NCBI RefSeq assembly: GCF_900142645.1
Contig: NZ_FRBP01000002.1
Span: 267,582-331,581 of the forward strand
DNA: 64,000 bases
Source: Eubacterium callanderi
GTDB taxonomy: Bacteria; Bacillota; Clostridia; Eubacteriales; Eubacteriaceae
Reading direction: 5' to 3'
This document shows, one piece after another, positions 39,619 to 49,063 of this stretch (position 1 is the first letter of the stretch; each line of letters begins with the position of its first letter). Below the pieces are notes generated by a model that worked only from the letters and a program-made list of their open reading frames with translations, was not told the DNA's origin and did no database searches. The position numbers and the translations under genes were made by a program.

Positions 39619-41013
39619 ATGCAAAAAAGAGAAACCTTCTCATCCCGCCTGGGCTTTCTGCTGATTTCGGCAGGTTGTGCCATCGGTTTGGGAAATGTCT
39701 GGCGCTTTCCATATATTGTTGGAAAATACGGCGGCGCTGCTTTTGTTTTACTGTATTTATTGTTTTTAATTATCATGGGCCTGCCGATCATGGTCATGGA
39801 GTTTTCTGTCGGTCGTGCCAGTCAGAAAAGTATTGCCCGTTCCTTTGACGAATTAGAACCTAAAGGGACAAAATGGCATCTATACAGCTTTTTCGGTATC
39901 GCAGGAAATTACCTGCTGATGATGTTTTATACCACCATCGCCGGCTGGCTGCTGCTTTACTTCTTTAAAATGGCCAAGGGGGATTTTGTCGGCTTAAATG
40001 CCGATGGTGTTTCCGCAGAATTCGGGAACCTGATGGGACAGCCTGTCCTGATGACTGTTTTTATGGTCATCGTAGTATTGATCTGTATGGGGGTTTGTTC
40101 CCGCGGGCTTCAAAACGGAGTCGAGAAGATCACAAAGGTTATGATGATTTGTCTGCTGGCAGTCATGATTATTCTGGTCGGACGCGCGATCACACTGGAA
40201 GGTGCTGCGGAAGGTCTGAAATTTTATTTAATGCCGGATTTCAATAACCTGATGTATGATTCTCAGGGAAACATGATTTTAGGCGAGGCGATCTTCGCGG
40301 CCATGGGCCAGGCGTTTTTTACCCTGTCGCTTGGAATCGGCGCACTGGCGATATTTGGAAGCTATATCGGAAAAGACCACACACTTGGCGGCGAAGCTCT
40401 TCGTGTCACACTGCTTGATACTGCTGTTGCTATTATGTCTGGGTTAATTATTTTTCCAGCCTGTTTTGCTTTCAACGTCGCGCCTAACGAAGGGCCTGCC
40501 CTTATTTTTGTGACACTTCCCAACATTTTTAACGAAATGCCCATGGGACAGGTCTGGGGCGCTCTTTTCTTTGTGTTCATGAGCTTTGCTGCGCTGTCAA
40601 CGGTTATTGCTGTGTTTGAAAACATTATTTCATTTGCCATTGACCGCTGGGGCTTCAGCCGAAAAAAATCTGTCCTGATTAATCTGGCTGCCATAATTCT
40701 TTTATCCATGCCTTGTATTCTCGGTTTTAATGTGCTTTCAGACTTTCAGCCACTGGGCTCAGGCACTGGTATTCTCGACCTTGAAGATTTTATCGTCAGC
40801 AATAACCTGCTGCCGCTCGGCTCTCTTATTTATCTGCTGTTCTGTGTATCTAAAAAAGGCTGGGGCTGGGATGCTTTTATTAAAGAGGCCAATACTGGCA
40901 ACGGCTTAAAATTTCCAAAAGGTATCCGTTTTTATGTAACCTGGATTTTACCTTTTGTGATTCTCTTTATCTTTATTATGGGCTACTTAAATAAATTTGG
41001 CATCGGGCTGTAA
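39619..41013 (+). CDS. Neurotransmitter:sodium symporter (NSS) family transporter
   Basis: The ATG at 39619 follows AAAGGAGG; 464 residues. The LeuT-like start ETFSSRLGFLLISAGCAIGL leads to GNVWRFPYIVGKYGGAAFVL (sodium and substrate region in TM1), PIMVMEFSVGRASQKS and, later, GQAFFTLSLGIGALAIFGSY (TM6). NSS proteins import amino acids or related compounds with Na+. Substrate unknown. A strong terminator follows. Confidence 0.93.
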   Translation: MQKRETFSSRLGFLLISAGCAIGLGNVWRFPYIVGKYGGAAFVLLYLLFLIIMGLPIMVMEFSVGRASQKSIARSFDELEPKGTKWHLYSFFGIAGNYLLMMFYTTIAGWLLLYFFKMAKGDFVGLNADGVSAEFGNLMGQPVLMTVFMVIVVLICMGVCSRGLQNGVEKITKVMMICLLAVMIILVGRAITLEGAAEGLKFYLMPDFNNLMYDSQGNMILGEAIFAAMGQAFFTLSLGIGALAIFGSYIGKDHTLGGEALRVTLLDTAVAIMSGLIIFPACFAFNVAPNEGPALIFVTLPNIFNEMPMGQVWGALFFVFMSFAALSTVIAVFENIISFAIDRWGFSRKKSVLINLAAIILLSMPCILGFNVLSDFQPLGSGTGILDLEDFIVSNNLLPLGSLIYLLFCVSKKGWGWDAFIKEANTGNGLKFPKGIRFYVTWILPFVILFIFIMGYLNKFGIGL

Positions 41014-41019
41014 AAAAAC

Positions 41020-41056
41020 AAGGCCACTCTTTATCACGAAAGAGTGGCCTTTTATT
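41020..41056 (+). terminator. Terminator after NSS gene
   Basis: AAGGCCACTCTTT pairs with AAAGAGTGGCCTT around ATCACG, followed by TTATTT. Confidence 0.9.
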
Positions 41057-41115
41057 TACTTATTCAGATTTTTGATCCGTCCATCTTTCCAACACTTCTG
41101 GCAGAGTCATTGTTA

Positions 41116-41328
41116 TTAACCACCGCTGACAATTCTGAGGACACGAATTATACTTTTATCCTGCACTTCTGTTTCAAAAGGCGGGAGGATAATCTTTTTC
41201 TGATCCATTAAGACAATATCCAGTCTGTTCAAAACCACCTGTGCTTTCTCTAACACCTGATTGATGGTCATGCCAGACTGAAAATCAATTTGAATCTGAT
41301 TTCCAAAAGGATCAATAACGGTTACCAT
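41116..41328 (-). CDS. MoaD/ThiS-like beta-grasp sulfur carrier beside AOR
   Basis: This 70-residue protein has the small beta-grasp pattern: MVTVIDPFGNQIQIDFQSGM, TINQVLEKAQV, then a C-terminal RIVSGG with the double glycine needed for thiocarboxylate formation. It starts by a TAATG overlap with the AOR gene. MoaD-like carriers deliver sulfur for molybdopterin, and dedicated copies beside aldehyde:ferredoxin oxidoreductases are common. The link to tungsten-cofactor synthesis is inferred from this context. Confidence 0.8.
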   Translation of the reverse strand: MVTVIDPFGNQIQIDFQSGMTINQVLEKAQVVLNRLDIVLMDQKKIILPPFETEVQDKSIIRVLRIVSGG

Positions 41329-43025
41329 TAGAATTCAAAGATTGCGTCCAGCTCTTCATCAATTAAGTCAAACTGAGAACCGGTGGCTCTGGAGCGCTCT
41401 TCATAAAAAAATGAAGGCAGTCTGTCATCCGCAGTAGTCATTCCAGCCAGCATATTGAATTTCTTTTCTGTCATCAGGCATTTGATGCCCAGTCCCAGAA
41501 GATCTGCGGGCTTCCAGCTTCCTCCATAAAGCCCTTCCATCATTTCTGCAAGATGAGGCACCCCTGGAATACAATTGGAAAAAGCAAAGAGACACATCAT
41601 ACTGTCCGCAAAGCACAGTACAGACTGCAGCTTATTTGAGGCATAGGCCTGCCCTGCGCGTCCAGCGTCATCAAAGGCCCGGCCCATGGTCAGACCAGCA
41701 GTATGGTCGGCCCCCTGTGGGCTTGTGGAATAGGTAACGCCTGTTCCCTTTGTATTTCTCGGATCATATCCTGCCAATGCTTGATGTTTAACAACCGGTA
41801 TGCGCTCACAGCCAAGGTGTTTTCCGGCACTTTCGCAACCGTTCCCCAGCACCCTACCGAATTCTGTGCCATCACGTACTTCCTCAAGCAGTGCATAGGC
41901 AGCTGCCGTATCGCCCCATTCCAGTTTATCCGCCTCCATACAAACCGCGATCCCTGTTCCCATTTCGATGGTGTCAATTCCCATATCATCACAAAGATGA
42001 TCCATGCGGGCAATCACATCCAGGTCAGTAATCATGCAGTTTGGTCCAAAGAGGGCCACTGTCTCATACTCAAATCCAGAGGTCAGATAATCGCCTTTTT
42101 CATCATTATAAACATTGGAGCACTGTACCACACAGCCAGGCTGGCAGGGCTTTTTATTGCAGCCGCCCCGCTTTGCCAGATTCGTCAAAAAAGTCTGCGC
42201 GCTAACGCCGCTGCAGTCAGCCATCAGACGGCCTGAAAAATTTTGAACTGGCAATATTCCTGTTTTACTGGTTGCCTCAATGGTTGAGATGGTTCCAATA
42301 TTATGAAAAGGATCCTTCGATGCGCCAGAAGCAATCATTTTATTAATTTTCCCACAGGCTTTTTTAAAAAGTGCTTCATCAGCGTATTCTGGTTTATAGG
42401 TCTCTGTGGCCTTTGCAATAACAATCCCCTTCAATCCTTTACTCCCCATAACTGCACCAACGCCTCCGCGCCCTGCAGCACGTGACGGGTAACCCTCGCC
42501 AAATTCAGTCACCTGAATAGATGCAGCCTTGTACTGGCGTTCTCCAGCCTGTCCGATAGACATGACCGCGGTTTTCTCACCATATTTTTGACGCATCGCT
42601 GCACTAAAAGCATAATTACCCATTAATTGATAATCGGAGGCATCCTCCAATGACACCTGCCCTTCGGGGTCAATATATAAATAATACAGACCATCAGACT
42701 GACCCAGAACCTCGATCAGCTTTATTCCCTGTCCTGCCATCAGCGTTGCTGCCCAGCCACCAACGCTGCTTTCTTTGATTCCTCCAGTCAACGGACTTTT
42801 TGTCCCTACCGAAAGCCGTCCGGCAGTCGTCATTGGTGTGCCGGCAAACAAGGTCGTACAAAAAATAATTCTGTTTTCCGGCCCTAGGGCATTGCAGGTT
42901 GGCTGAACATTTCGGATTAAATACTCTGCTACCAGCGACCGCGCTCCCAGCAGACGGTATTCTTCGTCCAAGGGCAGTTTGTTAACTGAAAGTGTATCCA
43001 TTTCCAATGTTATTTTTTTCCACAT
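41328..43025 (-). CDS. aor: Aldehyde:ferredoxin oxidoreductase (tungsten/molybdenum pterin)
   Basis: The ATG at 43025 has GAGGAG 8 bases upstream; the frame runs further but overlaps the adh gene. The 565-residue protein has AOR features: GARSLVAEYLIRNVQPTC, FCTTLFAGTPMTTAGRLSVG, KSPLTGGIKESSVGGW, RAAGRGGVGAVMGSKGLKG, the [4Fe-4S] ligands in GGCNKKPCQPGCVVQCSN, GIDTIEMGTGIAVCME and the C-terminal CLMTEKKFNMLAGMTTADDR. It oxidises aldehydes to acids with ferredoxin, or the reverse for acid reduction in acetogens. The Fe-dependent alcohol dehydrogenase just upstream suggests paired alcohol-aldehyde-acid conversion. The exact subfamily (AOR, FOR or other) is open. Confidence 0.9.
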   Translation of the reverse strand: MWKKITLEMDTLSVNKLPLDEEYRLLGARSLVAEYLIRNVQPTCNALGPENRIIFCTTLFAGTPMTTAGRLSVGTKSPLTGGIKESSVGGWAATLMAGQGIKLIEVLGQSDGLYYLYIDPEGQVSLEDASDYQLMGNYAFSAAMRQKYGEKTAVMSIGQAGERQYKAASIQVTEFGEGYPSRAAGRGGVGAVMGSKGLKGIVIAKATETYKPEYADEALFKKACGKINKMIASGASKDPFHNIGTISTIEATSKTGILPVQNFSGRLMADCSGVSAQTFLTNLAKRGGCNKKPCQPGCVVQCSNVYNDEKGDYLTSGFEYETVALFGPNCMITDLDVIARMDHLCDDMGIDTIEMGTGIAVCMEADKLEWGDTAAAYALLEEVRDGTEFGRVLGNGCESAGKHLGCERIPVVKHQALAGYDPRNTKGTGVTYSTSPQGADHTAGLTMGRAFDDAGRAGQAYASNKLQSVLCFADSMMCLFAFSNCIPGVPHLAEMMEGLYGGSWKPADLLGLGIKCLMTEKKFNMLAGMTTADDRLPSFFYEERSRATGSQFDLIDEELDAIFEF

Positions 43026-43044
43026 TGCTTCATTCTCCTCTCTC

Positions 43045-44211
43045 TTATGCGTCATAAGCATGCAGAAGCAGCTCGTGTACTTTTGAAGCGCTGATACGAT
43101 AAGGGATAATGGCATACCCAATATCCTGAGTCACTGCTTTTGCGATATCGCCCAGGGGTTCTTTGGGAATATCCAGCGCTTTCATATTCGGCATTCCAGC
43201 TTTTTTCAAAAATCCTCGAATCGCTTCGCGGGCTATTTCTCCCACAGCCATATTATCCGCGTCCGCGGACACTTCTACACCCATACAGTCGCAGATTTCA
43301 CGGACCTTATGTGCCTCCGTTTTTGCTGTATAGCAAATAACCTCCGGCAGCGCCAGAGAACAGGCGATGCCATGCGGAAGGTGAAAAAGGGCGCCAAACG
43401 TATGCCCAATGGAATGCCCCATGTGTACCAGCGCATTGGTAAAGGCCATCCCGGCAAAGGTGGAAGCTAAAATCATATGCTCACGCGCCTCCAGGTTTTT
43501 TCCATCCTCAATGGCGATTGGGAGCCATTTAACGATCATCCGGATCGCTTCCCGCGCAAGCGCGTCTGCCATCGGGTTGGCCTGTCCGCCGGTCAGTGAT
43601 TCCACCGCGTGAGCAAAGGCATCGACTCCTGTTGCGGCAGTCATCTTAGGGGGAAGCCCCAGCGTGAGGTCCGGGTCCACAATCGCTAAATCAGCCAGAC
43701 ATACTGGTGAAACGACACTGTCCTTTTTCTTCTGTGCCACAAGAGAGATGACACACATGTTTGTCACTTCGCTGCCGGTACCGCTGGTTGTTGGGATAAA
43801 TACCATTTTCAGACCAGGCTTCAACCCATTCTGCACACCGCCGCAATAATTGCTGAGTGGAGGCGGATTATTGATAAGCACATTGACGCCTTTAGCCGTA
43901 TCAATGGCACTTCCTCCGCCAACTGCCACAATACTGTCGACCCCGGCTTTCCTTGCTTCTTCCGCTGCCGCCTCCACCATTGTATCCGGTGGATCTGGCA
44001 CCACGCCGTCAAAAATCACGGTTTCCAGCCCCGCTTCATGCAAGCTGTCAAGAATGCGGTCCGCGATGCCAGTATCCTTCATTCCTTTGTCATAAATGAC
44101 CAAAGTTTTTAAACATCCCATTTCCCGCACCTTCATGCCAGTGCGCATTGATGAACCGCTTCCCATAATAACCGGTACAAAAATCTCATATGATGTAATC
44201 ATTCTCTTCAC
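43045..44211 (-). CDS. Iron-containing (group III) alcohol dehydrogenase
   Basis: This 388-residue protein has the Fe-ADH layout. The N-terminal NAD(P)-binding part includes VPDPPDTMVEAA and SIVAVGGGSAIDTAKG, followed by FIPTTSGTGSEVT. The metal site has DAFAHAVESL, then HMGHSIGHTFGALFHLPHG. Substrates of the family include ethanol/butanol, 1,3-propanediol and methanol. It opens the adh-aor-moaD-like operon, 19 bases before aor. A PucR-type regulator is divergent. Confidence 0.93.
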   Translation of the reverse strand: MKRMITSYEIFVPVIMGSGSSMRTGMKVREMGCLKTLVIYDKGMKDTGIADRILDSLHEAGLETVIFDGVVPDPPDTMVEAAAEEARKAGVDSIVAVGGGSAIDTAKGVNVLINNPPPLSNYCGGVQNGLKPGLKMVFIPTTSGTGSEVTNMCVISLVAQKKKDSVVSPVCLADLAIVDPDLTLGLPPKMTAATGVDAFAHAVESLTGGQANPMADALAREAIRMIVKWLPIAIEDGKNLEAREHMILASTFAGMAFTNALVHMGHSIGHTFGALFHLPHGIACSLALPEVICYTAKTEAHKVREICDCMGVEVSADADNMAVGEIAREAIRGFLKKAGMPNMKALDIPKEPLGDIAKAVTQDIGYAIIPYRISASKVHELLLHAYDA

Positions 44212-44380
44212 TCCTTTTCCTGTTTTATCCGATTGTTTTTCTTATATATTTATGATATCATCATGACTGAATAATGTATATCGGTTACAAACCCGAAAAA
44301 ACGTTGATAATTTATGCATAATGCACAAATCATTAAAACCCAGGTGTCAAATCTGTATTTTTCTATAAGGAGGATTTTTC

Positions 44381-45607
44381 TTGTTGGCAAATGAACTCTG
44401 TGCACCCGCGGCTCCTTTTATCCAGGAGGATTTACTTAAACTTATCGATTTGTCCAGTAACGCTTCGGATATGGAACGCATTCTAAACACGGCAGCGCGT
44501 TATATCGGAAACGCGCTCATTCTTATTGATATTTTTGGCGCTGTGCTGTGCCATTCCAGCAACTTTGAAATCATGGATCCCCTGTGGTCCGAAAATATCC
44601 GTCAAGGCTCGTACACCGGCGACTTTTCTCGAAAGGTCTGTGCCAATGACGCCATGCAGGACTGGAGCCGCGCTGGTCTGCCTGTGCAGGAGATTACCCT
44701 GGAGGGCGACATACAGCCCAAGCTCGTCGCGCGAATTGAAGAGGACCGGCATGTAATGGCTGCCCTGGTGATGGTTGCCCATCACACGCCTATCTGCGCC
44801 ATGCATCAGCAGACGCTTCCCATACTGGCCAAGCTTATCTACACCGCCTACATTCGTAATCATCCACAGGCGCCGGTATCTCTACAGGATATGCCTTACG
44901 CCACCGCGCTTTTTTCCCTGCTTGACGGCGACGCAGACAACAGTCCTGCCAGCCTGAAGGGCCTTGTTTTTCCCTCAGAAATGCAGGCTGTAACCGCGCG
45001 CCTGGTTGACCGGTATGATAACCGGTATATTAAACGGGCCTTTTCACAGGAAATGCACAGCATTTTTCCAGAGGGTCATCTCGTGCAGAAAAAGGGCTAT
45101 ATCTGTACACTCACCTCAGGCGTTGATTCCCTCCAGCGTGAAGCCCTGGAAAGGCTGGCGCTGCAGGACAACGCCCGTGTTGGAATCAGCTGGCGTTTTT
45201 CAGACATTATGGATTTTCATCACTATTTTAACCAATCTGTCAGCGTAATTAAGCTTGCGGAAAAGCATAAGGATAAAAATCGAGTGGTGAATTTTACAAG
45301 CTATGCCTTTTATGCTCTTCTTGAAAACTATACGGGTAAATATCCACTGGACTGGTACTGCCATCCTGCCCTGAAACAGCTAAAGCTTCACGATCAAAAT
45401 CATCATACCGAATATTATGAAACACTGCGTACCTTTATTGTCACAAGGTGTAATCAGAAGCAATCGGCTGAACAGCTCTTTATCCACCGCAACACGCTTC
45501 AATACCGACTGACCCGGATTACTGCGCTCACCGGTCTGGATTTATCCGAAAGCATGACCAATTGGGTTTTACTCATGTCTTTTGCCATTGAAAAATGTAA
45601 AGACTAA
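44381..45607 (+). CDS. PucR family transcriptional regulator
   Basis: The start is a TTG at 44381 or 44384 after AAGGAGG; 408 residues. The N-terminal ~150 residues are GAF-like (LNTAARYIGNALILIDIFGA). The C-terminus carries the PucR HTH: LRTFIVTRCNQKQSAEQLFI and HRNTLQYRLTRITALTGLDL. PucR-type regulators usually respond to a pathway substrate and control adjacent genes, so control of the divergent adh-aor operon is likely by position. The 170-base gap holds the palindrome ATGATATCAT near 44261. Confidence 0.85.
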   Translation: MLANELCAPAAPFIQEDLLKLIDLSSNASDMERILNTAARYIGNALILIDIFGAVLCHSSNFEIMDPLWSENIRQGSYTGDFSRKVCANDAMQDWSRAGLPVQEITLEGDIQPKLVARIEEDRHVMAALVMVAHHTPICAMHQQTLPILAKLIYTAYIRNHPQAPVSLQDMPYATALFSLLDGDADNSPASLKGLVFPSEMQAVTARLVDRYDNRYIKRAFSQEMHSIFPEGHLVQKKGYICTLTSGVDSLQREALERLALQDNARVGISWRFSDIMDFHHYFNQSVSVIKLAEKHKDKNRVVNFTSYAFYALLENYTGKYPLDWYCHPALKQLKLHDQNHHTEYYETLRTFIVTRCNQKQSAEQLFIHRNTLQYRLTRITALTGLDLSESMTNWVLLMSFAIEKCKD

Positions 45608-45658
45608 GGCTTTTTCTTTCTGAAAATAAAACTTCATTGGCAATAAACACAACACACA

Positions 45659-45695
45659 AAGAGCCGGAAGTTCAAACAGGAACTTCCGGCTCTCA
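45659..45695. terminator. Hairpin between PucR and ABC permease genes
   Basis: AGAGCCGGAAGTTC pairs perfectly with GAACTTCCGGCTCT. It is convergent to both genes; the T-rich end is weak, but the stem is very stable. Confidence 0.7.
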
Positions 45696-45733
45696 AAGCT
45701 GCTTATTTTATCATTTTTCTATTTTTCTTTTTA

Positions 45734-48301
45734 TCAGGTCATATCGTCCCGAAGGGCGTCGATGATATTTTCTTTTTTTATACTTCGTGTCGCATACAGC
45801 ATTGTGATGAACACCAGAAAAAACACGCCGAGTGCACTGATAATGAGACTGGCCCATGGGAATATAAAGCCAATCTCTGCGCCGCCTGCGACCATGCCCT
45901 TATCGATCAGCCACGAGAACAGTACCGCTATCGGTACACCAAACAGCAGTGTCTTCATGCCGAAAAAGGCACACTCGAAATTCATCATTTTATTGAAATC
46001 GCGATCAGACATTCCCACAGAACGCAGCATGGCAAATTCCCGTCTGCGAAGCTTAATATTTGTAGAGATCGTGTTGAACACATTGGCTGTGGCGATCAGC
46101 GAAATCATAAAGACAAAAACATAGGTGAACACATCCACAACAAATACGATATTGCGGTTTTGCTCAAATATTTCGTTCGCATTGTAGAGGTTATAATTTG
46201 AGGTAATCCCCTCACTCTGGATCATTTTTTTCATCTCAGCCACCGACTGCGCGGAGTTTTCTGACCGGAAGGTCAGGCCTGTTACGGCATCACCCCCAGG
46301 CTCAAAACTACTTTTCAGCTGATAAGGCGCGACAATCATAAAGGTAGCATCCTTTACACTGGAGGATTGTCTTGGGAGTGTGTCAACCGGTATGGTATCG
46401 ACAAAGGTCAGGCTCACAGCCTTGCCTGGCTCTTCCGCTGTTCCATTACCTGATCCGGGCATGACAGTGAAATTCATGGATGAGTGGTCAAATAGATTGT
46501 ACAGCGAGCTCTTACCCGCTTGTTCGCTCTCACCCTTTGCCTTGGCAACAGCGGTCATTTTTGCGTTCTGTCCAGTATATTCCTCTGCAGGCAATCCCAG
46601 GTCTTTGATAAATTCCAGATAAACGCGATCCTCAACAAACTGGATATCCAGCGGCAAATCGACTGTTTCGTCTGGGGAAGTCAGACCAAGAGCTTCGCGG
46701 TAGCGTTCCGAAAAATCACTGGCTCTGGCGGCGCAGGAGTAGGTTGATACTGCCTGATATGAGCTTTCATATACCCCGTCCACCGCTTTCAATTTGTCAT
46801 AGAGCCGGAACAGGTCGCTTTCATCCATATTCTGCGTGGTAAAACAGATGTCATAATCCGAATCGACAACAGACTGCCTGGCGGCCTGCTTGAGGGTTTC
46901 TCCAAAGGCATTTGCTGACACAAACAGCACCACACTCAGGGTAAGAGACAGCACAATACTGCGATAGCGCTTTTTATTTCTCTTGAAATTTTTCAGGGCA
47001 AGCATTCCCTCCAGACCGTAAGCACGCTGCGCAAAGCCGGAGGTTTTCACAGCCTTAGATTCAATTCTGACCTCGTTTGTTTGGCGTATGCTCTCCAGCA
47101 CAGGTCTTCTTGCGGCCTTCCGCGCTGGAATATAAGCCGAAATTAAAATCGTGATCATGCTGATCACCGCTGAGGCGATAAGGGCCGGTACTGATATTGT
47201 CAGGAGTAGGGGCACATCGGTTGAGAGAATATTTTTGAAATTGCCGGCGATGAGGGAAATCACAAGGGTGATGCTTCCAATGCCGACAGCCAAGCCGATG
47301 GGTATTCCAACCGCACCGATACAGACCCCCTCAAACAGCACAGAATTCCGCAGCTGCTTTGATGTGGCTCCCACAGATGCGAGTATGCCAAACTGGCGTG
47401 TACGCTCATTCAGCGAGATGTTAAAGGCGTTGTAGATCAGAAAAACCGAGCCCAGCATAATCAGAACAACCAGAATACTGCCAACGGAATACAATAATGT
47501 GTTAAACAGCGTATCATCCGATAGCCCCATAAAACGCAGCACATAGTCGTTAAAAATGGTGCTGTAGCCGCCGGCTTTATCCTTTGCGTAGCGCTGAACC
47601 TCCCGCGGGTTATCAAGGGTGACAAAGACGTTAAAACTGTCCGCCTGATCGGCAGGGTCCGCCGCCGTGATCAAGGTATATCCTGGCGACGCGGCTTCCT
47701 CAAAGCTGGGCCTTTCACAGATTCCAACAACTGTGTAGGTTTTCTCTGCCTTTGGCACCAATGTTTCTTCGGCTTCTGCATTGTACGGAATGTGCTGCGT
47801 GAGCTTTCCGTTTCCGTCCACACGGTCTCCGATTGAAAGGGAAATCGTATCTCCCACAGCGTAGTTGATACCGCCATTGGCCGAGAGATGTGCTGGGATA
47901 AGAACCTCGCTGCTGTTTTGCGGCAGCCTGCCGGAAATCATGTTGATGGGCAGATCTTCAAAGGCTTTTTCATTAAAGCCTGTTACAAAGAGATAAGGCT
48001 TATCTGGATTTTCACCATCACTTAACACTGCGTAGCCAATGTTTTCAATGGCCGCGGTGTTTTTAACCCCCTTATCCTGGCTTCGCTCCTGAACAAATGC
48101 GGAGTCCACATCCAGAAACTCGACATGCCAGCTGCCGTATTTCACTGCTGAGCTGTTTACCAGATAATTTTGCAGAGAAACAGCAAAGGTCGCGACTGCC
48201 GTGATCATGGCAGCAGATAAAACCACTCCGATAATCGTTACAATTGTCCGCGTGCGGCTCTTTTTCAGGCTCTGCAGTGTGACTTTGTTAAAAATGTTCA
48301 T
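45734..48301 (-). CDS. ABC transporter permease with two FtsX domains
   Basis: This 855-residue protein has a first membrane helix (KSRTRTIVTIIGVVLSAAMI), a large extracytoplasmic domain, three helices with SVGSILVVLIMLGSVFLIYN, and ARQFGILASVGATSKQLRNSV-type FtsX coupling sequence. A second FtsX unit comprises NVFNTISTNIKLRRREFAML and RSVGMSDRDFNKMM, with more helices at the end. It pairs with the ATPase whose gene overlaps it by 4 bases. With the adjacent two-component genes it resembles peptide-antibiotic sensing and efflux systems, though it is larger than BceB and more MacB-like in layout. Substrate unknown. Confidence 0.9.
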   Translation of the reverse strand: MNIFNKVTLQSLKKSRTRTIVTIIGVVLSAAMITAVATFAVSLQNYLVNSSAVKYGSWHVEFLDVDSAFVQERSQDKGVKNTAAIENIGYAVLSDGENPDKPYLFVTGFNEKAFEDLPINMISGRLPQNSSEVLIPAHLSANGGINYAVGDTISLSIGDRVDGNGKLTQHIPYNAEAEETLVPKAEKTYTVVGICERPSFEEAASPGYTLITAADPADQADSFNVFVTLDNPREVQRYAKDKAGGYSTIFNDYVLRFMGLSDDTLFNTLLYSVGSILVVLIMLGSVFLIYNAFNISLNERTRQFGILASVGATSKQLRNSVLFEGVCIGAVGIPIGLAVGIGSITLVISLIAGNFKNILSTDVPLLLTISVPALIASAVISMITILISAYIPARKAARRPVLESIRQTNEVRIESKAVKTSGFAQRAYGLEGMLALKNFKRNKKRYRSIVLSLTLSVVLFVSANAFGETLKQAARQSVVDSDYDICFTTQNMDESDLFRLYDKLKAVDGVYESSYQAVSTYSCAARASDFSERYREALGLTSPDETVDLPLDIQFVEDRVYLEFIKDLGLPAEEYTGQNAKMTAVAKAKGESEQAGKSSLYNLFDHSSMNFTVMPGSGNGTAEEPGKAVSLTFVDTIPVDTLPRQSSSVKDATFMIVAPYQLKSSFEPGGDAVTGLTFRSENSAQSVAEMKKMIQSEGITSNYNLYNANEIFEQNRNIVFVVDVFTYVFVFMISLIATANVFNTISTNIKLRRREFAMLRSVGMSDRDFNKMMNFECAFFGMKTLLFGVPIAVLFSWLIDKGMVAGGAEIGFIFPWASLIISALGVFFLVFITMLYATRSIKKENIIDALRDDMT

Positions 48302-48981
48302 GGCCGCACCCTTTCATCCCGCACAACCCTGCCATCAGATATGCCGATAATACGGTCTGCCTGAAGGGCGATATTTTCATCATGGGTGACGAGGATAAGG
48401 GTCTGCCCATATTTTTTATTGCTCAGCTTTAACAAATTGACAATTTCATGGCCATTCCGGCTGTCCAGACTGCCTGTAGGCTCATCGGCCAGCATGACCG
48501 CCGGGGCGTTCATCAGAGCACGGCCAATGGAAACACGCTGCTGCTGGCCGCCTGAAAGCTGATTGGGCAAATGTGTCTGGCGGTCTTTCAGGCCAAGCAG
48601 TGACAGCAGGTTGTTCAATCTTTTCTGGTTAACCTTCCGCTTGTCCATCAAAACCGGCAGGGTGATGTTTTCCACCACATTGAGTGTGGGAATAAGGTTG
48701 TGGAACTGATAGATGAGCCCGACCTGTCGTCTTCTAAAGATTGCCAGCTTATCATTGCTCTGGGCGTATACATCCTGCCCGTCCAGGAATACCTTTCCGC
48801 TGGTGGGCACGTCCACACCGCCAATCATATGAAGCAGGGTGGATTTACCTGAACCGGATGACCCGATAATTGCGGTAAAGTCTCCCTTTTCGATTGTAAG
48901 TGAAACATGGTCGAGGGCTGTAACCTGATTTTCTGCTGTACCGTAGACCTTGCATAGATTTTCAATTCTTAGTAGCTCCAT
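48298..48981 (-). CDS. ABC transporter ATP-binding protein (MacB/LolD type)
   Basis: This 227-residue ATPase has Walker A IIGSSGSGKSTLL, the Q-loop region RRQVGLIYQFHNLIPTL, signature LSGGQQQRVSIGRAL, Walker B VMLADEPTGSLDSRNG and the H-loop TLILVTHDENIA. The LIPTLNVVENITLPVL segment is typical of the LolD/MacB/BceA group. It is translated before its FtsX permease (4-base overlap). It follows the histidine kinase gene by about 80 bases on the same strand. Confidence 0.95.
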   Translation of the reverse strand: MELLRIENLCKVYGTAENQVTALDHVSLTIEKGDFTAIIGSSGSGKSTLLHMIGGVDVPTSGKVFLDGQDVYAQSNDKLAIFRRRQVGLIYQFHNLIPTLNVVENITLPVLMDKRKVNQKRLNNLLSLLGLKDRQTHLPNQLSGGQQQRVSIGRALMNAPAVMLADEPTGSLDSRNGHEIVNLLKLSNKKYGQTLILVTHDENIALQADRIIGISDGRVVRDERVRP

Positions 48982-49063
48982 TATGTGAGCCTCCTTTCTC
49001 TTGGTATACCCATATAATAAAGCCTCTCTCTGACATCCCCGTGACTTTCAGGTGAGAGATCTG

